From an uncultured Collinsella sp. (GTDB taxonomy: Bacteria; Actinomycetota; Coriobacteriia; Coriobacteriales; Coriobacteriaceae), in assembly GCA_902495355.1 (NCBI GenBank), contig CABUWV010000004.1, positions 86,403-150,402 on the forward strand: a DNA stretch of 64,000 nt, given 5' to 3'. The notes beneath the pieces were generated by a model. That model made no database searches. It was not told where the DNA came from and worked only from the letters and a program-made list of their open reading frames with translations. Below, one piece after another: positions 58,500-64,000 of this stretch. Made by a program: the position numbers and the translations under genes. Position 1 is the stretch's first letter. Each line of letters begins with the position of its first letter.

Positions 58500-59534
58500 A
58501 TGTCCCGTACTGCCACCGATAGCACCGTCCTGTTGGGCCACGGCTCTGGCGGTCAGATGATGAAACGCATCATCGATGAGGTCTTTTTGGATGCCTTTGG
58601 GTCGCCCGAGTTGCTCGAGGGCAACGATGCCGGCGTCGCCGCGCTGCCCACGAGCGGGCGCATTGCCATGTCGACCGACAGCTTTGTAGTCTCGCCGCAG
58701 TTCTTCCCCGGTGGCAACATCGGCCGCCTCGCCGTGTGCGGAACCGTCAACGATGTCGCGACCTCGGGCGCCAACGTGCGCTACCTATCGTGCGGCTTTA
58801 TCCTCGAAGAGGGTTATCCCATGGATAAGCTCCGCCGGATCGTGCAGACGATGGCCGAAACGGCGCATGAGGCGGGCGTGTCCATAATCACGGGCGACAC
58901 CAAGGTGGTCGAGCGCGGCGGGGCCGACGGCGTCTACATCAATACCGCCGGCGTGGGCGAGGTTCCCACGGGCGTGGCGCTCAGCGGCGCCAACTGCCGC
59001 CCCGGCGACGTTATCCTGGTATCGGGTACGCTGGGCGACCACGGTATCGCCATCATGAGCCAACGCGAGGGCTTGGCGTTTTCGAGCACGATTGAAAGCG
59101 ATGCCGCGCCGCTCAACCACCTGATTGCCGACGTTTTGGCCGCAGCGCCCGGCACGCGTTGCTTTCGCGACCCCACGCGCGGTGGCCTGGCGTCCACGCT
59201 CAACGAGTTTGCCCAGGCCAGCGGTGTTGCCATGGAGGTCGACGAGGATGCCGTGCCCGTGCGTCCCGACGTGCAAGCCGCCTGCGAAATGCTCGGCTAC
59301 GATGTGCTGCAGGTGGCAAACGAGGGCAAGATGGTTGCCGTCGTGCCGGCCGAGCAAGCCGATGCGGCGCTGGGCGCCATGCGCGCCGCCCGCTACGGCG
59401 AGAATGCCGCCGTCATCGGTCGCGTGCTGTCGCTTGCCGAGGGCGCCCGTCCCGCCGTGCGCGTGCGCACCGGCTGGGGTTCGACCCGCATCCTCGACAT
59501 GCTCGTAGGAGAGCAGCTGCCGAGAATTTGCTAG
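58500..59534 (+). CDS. hypE: Hydrogenase maturation protein HypE
   Basis: 344 residues. PurM-like ATP-binding fold: LLGHGSGGQMMKRIIDEVFL, LEGNDAGVAALPTSGRIAMS, TDSFVVSPQFFPGG, GTVNDVATSGA, RDPTRGGLASTLNEFAQASG. It ends PRIC with the C-terminal Cys that carries the carbamoyl/cyano group. A GGAG lies before the ATG. hypB is not in the set. Confidence 0.97.
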   Translation: MSRTATDSTVLLGHGSGGQMMKRIIDEVFLDAFGSPELLEGNDAGVAALPTSGRIAMSTDSFVVSPQFFPGGNIGRLAVCGTVNDVATSGANVRYLSCGFILEEGYPMDKLRRIVQTMAETAHEAGVSIITGDTKVVERGGADGVYINTAGVGEVPTGVALSGANCRPGDVILVSGTLGDHGIAIMSQREGLAFSSTIESDAAPLNHLIADVLAAAPGTRCFRDPTRGGLASTLNEFAQASGVAMEVDEDAVPVRPDVQAACEMLGYDVLQVANEGKMVAVVPAEQADAALGAMRAARYGENAAVIGRVLSLAEGARPAVRVRTGWGSTRILDMLVGEQLPRIC

Positions 59535-59638
59535 CGACAAAGGCTCAGGGCTATTAAAGATATTCAGATTCCAAACATGCCCGGCACGCATGCCCAGTAT
59601 CATGGGGTGCGTTTTGAAACCCAATGACGGGAGCTTTC

Positions 59639-60307
59639 ATGGCAGCAGCTTTTTCCCATGTGATTTTTGATCTGGACGGCACCATCCTCAACACGCTCGA
59701 AGACCTGGCGGCCGCCGGCAACCATACCTGCGAGACGCACGGCTGGCCTACGTTTGCCGTCGACGAGTACCGCTACAAGGTGGGAAACGGCATGCTCAAG
59801 CTGGTTGAGCGCTTTATGCCTGCCGAGTATGCGGGCGACGGCCGTATGTTTGAGCAGACGCTTGCCGAGTTTAGGGCTTACTACGGCGAGCACAAGGAGG
59901 GCCACACCGCTCCCTATGCCGGCACGATCGAAATGCTCGACCGCCTGCGTGCCGCGGGCGTGCAGCTTGCCGTGCTCACCAACAAGGACCACATCTCGGC
60001 CGCTCCGCTTATCGAGAAGTATTTTGGTTCCGAGCGCTTTGCGCTGGTGCAGGGCCGCGTCGATGCGTTTCCCCCCAAGCCCGAGGCGCCTGTTACGCTG
60101 CATGTGATGGAGGAGCTGGGCGCCAATCCGGCAACCACGCTCTATGTGGGCGATTCCAATGTCGATATCCTGACCGGCCACAACGCCGGCCTTAAGAGTG
60201 CGGGCGTCAGCTGGGGCTTCCGCGGCCGCGCAGAGCTGGAAGCCGCCGGCGCCGACTACGTGGTAGACACCCAGGCAGAGCTCGCGGCGCTGATTCTGGG
60301 CGAGTAA
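59639..60307 (+). CDS. gph: HAD-family phosphoglycolate phosphatase-like enzyme
   Basis: 222 residues from MAAAFSHVIFDLDGTILNTL; GGGAG before ATG 59639. HAD motifs: FDLDGTILNT (I), VLTNKDHI (II), FPPKPEAPVTLHVM (III Lys), LYVGDSNVDILTGHNAG (IV). The alpha-helical cap between I and II fits the Gph subfamily. It clears 2-phosphoglycolate or similar small phosphates. Not obviously linked to the hyp genes. Confidence 0.88.
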   Translation: MAAAFSHVIFDLDGTILNTLEDLAAAGNHTCETHGWPTFAVDEYRYKVGNGMLKLVERFMPAEYAGDGRMFEQTLAEFRAYYGEHKEGHTAPYAGTIEMLDRLRAAGVQLAVLTNKDHISAAPLIEKYFGSERFALVQGRVDAFPPKPEAPVTLHVMEELGANPATTLYVGDSNVDILTGHNAGLKSAGVSWGFRGRAELEAAGADYVVDTQAELAALILGE

Positions 60308-60368
60308 CCGCTCATCCCACCCACGGGTAGCTAATGCGGGACGGGACTCTTTTAGCTGCCCCCTGCAC

Positions 60369-60410
60369 CAAAGGAGTGTCCCCAACTGCCGGCAGAAAAA
60401 GAACGTCCCC
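60369..60410. repeat. Partial copy of the GCCGGCAGA/AACGTCCC repeat
   Basis: AAAGGAGTGTCCCC, GCCGGCAGA and GAACGTCCCC are in the same order and spacing as at 628-666, but the second palindrome arm is decayed (GTGCCGCC). Confidence 0.5.
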
Positions 60411-60479
60411 AAGTGCCGCCCCAATGACCACCATAGCAACGCCGCAGGTACAAGTGCCACTTTAAGCCAGCCAAGGGAA

Positions 60480-60645
60480 CGTCGCTGTTTTGGCAACGAC
60501 AGCGAAAGCCCGCCAGAGCGAGCAAGGTGCCTTGAAACAAGGCGGCATTGACCTTTTGGTCATGCCGCCGAAGTTGAAAGGCAGATTGCCGCTCTGGCGG
60601 GCTTGCAGCGTCGAGCAGTTGCGGCGTTTGGTAAAACGCCGCAAC
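60480..60645 (-). repeat. Cloverleaf-like structured element after the lipoprotein gene, copy 2
   Basis: Aligns without gaps to 40601-40764 over the ~125-base core, with only a few substitutions. All are in stems and keep pairing (GACC/GGTC instead of GATC/GATC; GCCGCC closing GGCGGC). The terminal hairpin is GTTGCGGCGTTT/AAACGCCGCAAC (60618-60645) and ends three bases before the lipoprotein stop codon. As with copy 1, the 3' end of a minus-strand gene runs straight into it. Confidence 0.8.
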
Positions 60646-60648
60646 GAA

Positions 60649-61206
60649 CTAGCTCAGCATTGCATCCATCATCTCGGAGTTGACGGAGTCGTCGGCAGAC
60701 CACTCGCCATCGTCGTTGCAGGTGTACTTGAAGATAACCGTGGTCTTCCTGGGCTCGGTGGCCTTGGTCACATCGACCATAACCTGACCGGCCATCTTGT
60801 ACAGCTCGTCATCGGAAGGAACCGTATCAAGCGCAGCGACCTTCTCCTGATACTGGGTGGAGAAGTCCTCGACGATCTTGTTCATGGACTTGCAGGTGAT
60901 GGAGACCTCGGCGGTCGCGACACCCTTGTCCTCGTCGACCGTCACGTCGCCGATCTTGTAGTCAAAGCCCTCGAGATAGGTCTTGGCATACTCCTTGGGA
61001 TCGATACCCAGCTGCTCGAACTCGTCGCCCGAAGCCTCCTCCAGACCAGAGAGGAAGTCGTCGCCACCGTTCTTGACCTCGTCAAACTGCGTCGTAAGAT
61101 CCTCGGTGATGAGCTCCTCAACCGAAGGACCTCCACAGCCGGAAAGCACGACCACGCATGCGACCAAGACGGCCATGAGGGGCGCAAGCAGCAGCTTCTT
61201 TTTCAT
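60649..61206 (-). CDS. Secreted lipoprotein
   Basis: 185 residues from MKKKLLLAPLMAVLVACVVV; GGGAGG precedes ATG 61206. Type II signal peptide with lipobox VLSGC (Cys about 25). The mature part is acidic, with repeated-looking halves (ITEDLTTQFDEVKNGGDDFL; GQVMVDVTKATEPRKTTVIF) and C-terminal YTCNDDGEWSADDSVNSEMM. Resembles small DUF5105-type lipoproteins of Gram-positive bacteria in style, but I cannot assign a family firmly. Confidence 0.8.
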   Translation of the reverse strand: MKKKLLLAPLMAVLVACVVVLSGCGGPSVEELITEDLTTQFDEVKNGGDDFLSGLEEASGDEFEQLGIDPKEYAKTYLEGFDYKIGDVTVDEDKGVATAEVSITCKSMNKIVEDFSTQYQEKVAALDTVPSDDELYKMAGQVMVDVTKATEPRKTTVIFKYTCNDDGEWSADDSVNSEMMDAMLS

Positions 61207-61386
61207 GTTGTTCCTCCCAATGAGCGGCACCGCGCTTCCCGGACGCGGCACACGTTGTAATAAGTAAGCCCATACTATCCACTTATGAACACCCTCGGCA
61301 ACGCGAAGGCGCGGTCGGTTCGTTTTAGCGTCCGAACGGTTTGCAAGCCCGCCCAACGTGCAATAAAACGCTTTCCCGCGGTGCAA

Positions 61387-61415
61387 TAAAAAAGGTGGCC
61401 GGAAAACCCGACCAC
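61387..61415 (-). terminator. Terminator of the EIIA(Glc) gene
   Basis: On the minus strand GGTGG-T-CGG/CCG-G-CCACC with a TTTT loop region, followed by TTTTTTATT. It lies 26 bases after the gene. Confidence 0.88.
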
Positions 61416-61442
61416 CCTCGCACAGCCTTTGGATGCCGCAGT

Positions 61443-61979
61443 TTACTTGCGGACGACCTTAACGATGGCGTCACCGGCGGCGACGGCAGACTCGGCCTCG
61501 ACGGCGAGCTCGACGTCAGCAAACTCGGCGGTGTTGGACACGGCCACCACGACGCAGTCCTTGTAACCGGCAGCGGCGATCTTGGCGCGGTCGATCTTGA
61601 GTATGGGCTGACCAGCCTTCACAACGTCGTCGGCCTTGACGAAGCCCTCGAAGCCATCACCGTTCATGTTGACGGTGTCGACGCCAACGTGCACCAGAAC
61701 CTCGATGCCGCTATCGGACTGCAGACCCACGGCGTGACCCATGGTGACGGTCACCTTACCGTCGCAGGGAGCGTAGACCAGATCGTCCTCGGGCCACACA
61801 GCACAGCCCTTGCCCAGAACCTCGCCACCAAAGACGGGGTCGGGCACGTCAGCCATCTTGATGACCTTGCCCTTGACGGGCGAGCACAGCACGTCGGCGC
61901 CAGCAGAAGCAGAGATGGAGGCCGGAGCAGCGGCAGCCGCGGGCTCAGCCTTCTTCTTGAACATGTCAAACAGACCCAT
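61443..61979 (-). CDS. crr: PTS glucose-type EIIA component
   Basis: 178 residues from MGLFDMFKKKAEPAAAAAPA, ATG after AGAGGAG. Active-site histidines: TMGHAVGL (H82) and VLVHVGVDTV (H97), fifteen apart as in Crr (75 and 90 in E. coli). SPVKGKVIKMADVPDPVFGG and KAGQPILKIDRAKI are typical. An N-terminal Ala-rich linker remains. As a free-standing IIA it can serve several sugar IICB partners, none in this window. Confidence 0.95.
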   Translation of the reverse strand: MGLFDMFKKKAEPAAAAAPASISASAGADVLCSPVKGKVIKMADVPDPVFGGEVLGKGCAVWPEDDLVYAPCDGKVTVTMGHAVGLQSDSGIEVLVHVGVDTVNMNGDGFEGFVKADDVVKAGQPILKIDRAKIAAAGYKDCVVVAVSNTAEFADVELAVEAESAVAAGDAIVKVVRK

Positions 61980-62251
61980 ACGTTTTCTCCTCTTGATTAA
62001 GCGCAACGTTGTGCGCATGCCTACGGTAATTATAGTGCCAAACGGTTCAAATGCTAAGGTGGGGACTCGAATCGCGAGCCCTTCCCGGTAGTGCTCGTGG
62101 AACGAGCATCTCCTTTGCATCGCGGGTCGATAAGCCGAGTATCGCCTGCGCACGGGACGGGCAGAAGCGGGCGCACCAAACCCGATACTTCTTTTCGCTC
62201 TCGAGTCCTGCCGCCGCCCCGTCCCTGACACTTCCTGATACCGACCGAAAC

Positions 62252-62287
62252 GTGCCAAAATAAACCCATCCCTTTTTGGTAGGTTTG
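62252..62287. repeat. Partial copy of the GGGACAGG/CCAAAATAAACC repeat
   Basis: CCAAAATAAACC then TCCCTTTTTGGT matches the right arm and flank at 54428-54455; the left arm is missing. Confidence 0.55.
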
Positions 62288-62319
62288 GCGAGTGTGGATT
62301 TTCGGACGCTTAACTAACG

Positions 62320-62384
62320 AGCGTGGATAATCTCCCACTTTGAGGCCGTCACCGAGCCAAAAACAGGAGATTATCCACGTTCAT
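62320..62384. repeat. GGATAATCTCC palindromic repeat flanking fic, copy 1
   Basis: Arms CGTGGATAATCTCC (62322-62335) and GGAGATTATCCACG (62366-62379) are perfect 14-base complements. It lies upstream of fic; a direct copy lies 27 bases after it. Confidence 0.78.
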
Positions 62385-62455
62385 TTTGGATGACCCCCTG
62401 TACCAAGCTGAGCTCCATGGTCAAGTAATAATGGCTTCTTACCATTAGATTGTTT

Positions 62456-62528
62456 ATATCAATCCTAATAACTATTTAATCCTTAAACTCGTTATTAGAA
62501 TTGATATGATTAGCCTAATAACGAGTTT
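62456..62528 (+). promoter_or_regulatory. fic promoter with three alternating half-sites
   Basis: CCTAATAAC (62464-62472), GTTATTAG (62491-62498) and CCTAATAAC (62514-62522) alternate in orientation. Arms extend to ATATCAATCCTAATAAC versus GTTATTAGAATTGATAT (one mismatch in 17) and AAACTCGTTATTAG versus CTAATAACGAGTTT (perfect). TTAAAC, 16 bases, TATGAT (62483-62510) form a promoter inside them. Autoregulation by the Fic protein's own winged helix, or a neighbour, is likely. Confidence 0.65.
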
Positions 62529-62554
62529 CCGGCACTAAAGATATGGAGGGCGCG

Positions 62555-63727
62555 ATGCAAATCGAGGAGAACGGCCAGGGAACGCTCCGCAATAATCTAT
62601 CGGGGAAATTGGCTTACTATTCGTTTTTTCCAACGCCCTTGCAATCATTGAGGCAGCTAAACCTCACCGAGGAAACCTATCGCACGCTTTCCGCATGCTC
62701 ACGAAAGCTTGGAGAGCTTGAAGGCATGCTCTACTTTGTTCCCAACGCCGACATGTATCTGACAATGTACGTGCGCAAAGAAGCACTCCTTTCTTCGCAA
62801 ATTGAGGGAACCCAGTGCACGTTTGACGACCTACTTAGTCCATCGCAAACACAACTCCATCATAAAGATGTCGCAGACGTCGTGAATTACGTCCGTGCTG
62901 TCGACCGCGGCGTAGAACTGCTCAAAAAGATGCCCTTGTGCACGAGACTTCTTAGGCAAGTTCATGCGGTCCTGCTGGACGGAGTGCGCGGAACGGAGAA
63001 AAATCCTGGCGAGCTGCGCTCCTCACAAAACTGGATTGGCCCCTCAGGTTGCACCATTGCAACCGCATCGTTTGTCCCTCCAAACATTGAAGATTTGAGC
63101 AACACGCTTCAGGACCTCGAACGCTTTATCAATGAGCCTCAAGTCGAAATGGATCCGATTGTGCGGGCGGCGCTCGTCCATTACCAATTTGAAACTGCCC
63201 ATCCATTCCTAGACGGAAACGGTCGCCTGGGCAGGCTTCTCATTACACTTATGCTCATCAATGATGGCGTTCTTCATTCTTGCTTGTTCTATCCATCGTT
63301 CCAGTTCAAGAAAAATCGAAGCGAGTACTACCGACAGCTCACATCCGTAAGGGAGAGAGGCACTTACGAGGAATGGATAGAGTTTTTCTGCAACAGTCTT
63401 CTCGAGAGTGCGAAGGACTCGGTAGGGTCTTTAAAAAACCTTGTTGACCTCCATAACCGTTCCACAGCAACCATTACCGAAAATCTCGGAAGGACTGCTG
63501 CAAACGGGCAAAGGCTGTTGGGCATTCTTGAAGAGCACCCCATCGTCGACACCGCATTCATCGCTGCCCAACTCGATATCGGCAGGAGTACCGCGAGCTC
63601 GCTCGTCAAATCATTTGAAGAATTGGGTATCCTCCGTCCGCTCGACGAGTCAAGACAGAGATACCGGCAGTACGGGTATGAAGAGTATCTTTCGATTCTC
63701 AGGGAAGACGCTGAGCCGATTAGATAG
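62555..63727 (+). CDS. Fic-domain protein with winged-helix C-terminus
   Basis: 390 residues from MQIEENGQGTLRNNLSGKLA, ATG 62555 after GGAGGG. An N-terminal segment with SSQIEGTQ (class II inhibitory helix; Glu stops self-AMPylation). The Fic active site is HPFLDGNGRLGRLLITLMLI, complete. C-terminal winged helix: LLGILEEHPIVDTAFIAAQL, DIGRSTASSLVKSFEELGIL. Widespread, often horizontally transferred AMP-transferase (DUF4172/Fic type). GC is lower than neighbours, and it is bracketed by direct repeats. Confidence 0.9.
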   Translation: MQIEENGQGTLRNNLSGKLAYYSFFPTPLQSLRQLNLTEETYRTLSACSRKLGELEGMLYFVPNADMYLTMYVRKEALLSSQIEGTQCTFDDLLSPSQTQLHHKDVADVVNYVRAVDRGVELLKKMPLCTRLLRQVHAVLLDGVRGTEKNPGELRSSQNWIGPSGCTIATASFVPPNIEDLSNTLQDLERFINEPQVEMDPIVRAALVHYQFETAHPFLDGNGRLGRLLITLMLINDGVLHSCLFYPSFQFKKNRSEYYRQLTSVRERGTYEEWIEFFCNSLLESAKDSVGSLKNLVDLHNRSTATITENLGRTAANGQRLLGILEEHPIVDTAFIAAQLDIGRSTASSLVKSFEELGILRPLDESRQRYRQYGYEEYLSILREDAEPIR

Positions 63728-63754
63728 GCATCGCAGCCCAGCCAAATTAAAGCG

Positions 63755-63820
63755 AGCGCGGATAATCTCCCACTTTGAGCCCGCACACAGGCCAAAACTG
63801 GGAGATTATCCACGTTCATT
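63755..63820. repeat. GGATAATCTCC palindromic repeat flanking fic, copy 2
   Basis: 66 bases, aligned without gaps to 62320-62384; the outer 25 bases on each side are nearly identical, the centre differs. Same orientation as copy 1, so fic is enclosed by direct repeats. Confidence 0.8.
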
Positions 63821-63826
63821 CCTGAC

Positions 63827-63855
63827 TAGTCATTTAAGAACGTCCCCAATGACTA
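63827..63855. repeat. TAGTC palindromic repeat, copy 3
   Basis: Identical over 32 bases (63824-63855) to 40440-40471. Followed at 63867-63887 by CCGATGTTTCGGCAACGACAG-type sequence matching the 5' start of the cloverleaf element (40601-40621) with one change. Confidence 0.8.
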
Positions 63856-64000
63856 CTCCGGCATCGCCGATGTTTCGGCAACGACAGACACTATGACCCA
63901 ATCCGAGGGCACTAAAAAGACAGGAGCCCCCGCTCGTGACCGCGGGTCGGGGCTGCGACAATGATGTCGAAGTGCCATAGGCGCAGCCGCGCCGCAACGA
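63856..64000. other. End of window: start of a possible further structured element
   Basis: After the 21-base match to the cloverleaf element, the sequence differs but is again palindrome-rich (AGCCCC/GGGGCT around GACCGCGGGTC) and ends near GCCGCAACGA, like the end of copy 2. The window stops before a gene is reached, so this cannot be resolved. Confidence 0.35.

Noticed and set aside
1..64000. Prophage, integrative element or transposase genes
   Set aside because: No integrase, transposase, relaxase, terminase or structural gene was found; the mobile-looking signals are limited to small palindromes and the tRNA fragments.

Overview
The window looks like a chromosomal segment of a high-GC, anaerobic actinobacterium of the class Coriobacteriia, most like Collinsella. 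This is judged from gene content, protein style and operon order, not from a database search. Pointers are pyruvate:ferredoxin oxidoreductase, a 2[4Fe-4S] ferredoxin, an actinobacterial kinase/FHA/phosphatase/RodA-PBP/PASTA-kinase cluster, a dnaK-grpE-dnaJ-hspR operon, a mannose-type PTS with a DUF956 gene, and [NiFe]-hydrogenase maturation genes. There is no prophage, complete insertion sequence or CRISPR array. Most genes are housekeeping; the unusual material is largely intergenic.

Layout. 0-4.4 kb: the start of nifJ, then a minus-strand module of secreted protein, membrane Ser/Thr kinase and FHA protein. 4.6-8.8 kb: recR, ybaB and dnaX, split by an opposite-strand orphan membrane protein. 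9.8-20 kb: a plus-strand envelope-signalling operon (membrane kinase, FhaA, FhaB, PP2C phosphatase, a RodA/FtsW-PBP fusion, PASTA kinase). 20-24 kb: tRNA-Arg(CCT) with duplicated 3'-end fragments, then a mannose-family PTS operon. 24-29 kb: hypA, a 925-residue GltD-like iron-sulfur flavoprotein, and a divergent TetR regulator with a DUF5692 membrane protein. 29-37.5 kb: orphan anchored proteins, an AAA ATPase and clpB. 38-45 kb: an aconitase-like hydratase and the dnaK operon. 45.7-50 kb: ferredoxin and the nadABC-niaR operon. 50-53.4 kb: a LytTR/GHKL two-component pair, a hypothetical protein and thioredoxin. 53.6-60.3 kb: a small His-containing protein, nikR, hypF, hypCDE and a phosphatase. 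60.6-64 kb: a lipoprotein, PTS EIIA(Glc) and a Fic protein.

How the genes work together. Three Ser/Thr kinases, three FHA proteins and one PP2C phosphatase form a phospho-signalling network next to the elongation-type cell-wall synthase. clpB and dnaK share a 27-bp dyad with 22 identical positions, probably read by the HspR encoded at the end of the dnaK operon. nadA has a perfect 19-bp inverted repeat laid over its promoter, probably read by NiaR from the same operon. NikR sits beside the nickel-enzyme maturation genes, although hypB and the hydrogenase itself are outside the window.

The most striking feature is a set of palindromic intergenic repeat families. Many abut or overlap the stop codon of a gene, several provide the stop codon, and at least three families vary between copies in ways that keep base pairing. 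The best example is a roughly 160-nt cloverleaf-like element found right after hspR and again after a lipoprotein gene. I regard these as candidates for an undescribed class of 3'-end structured element.
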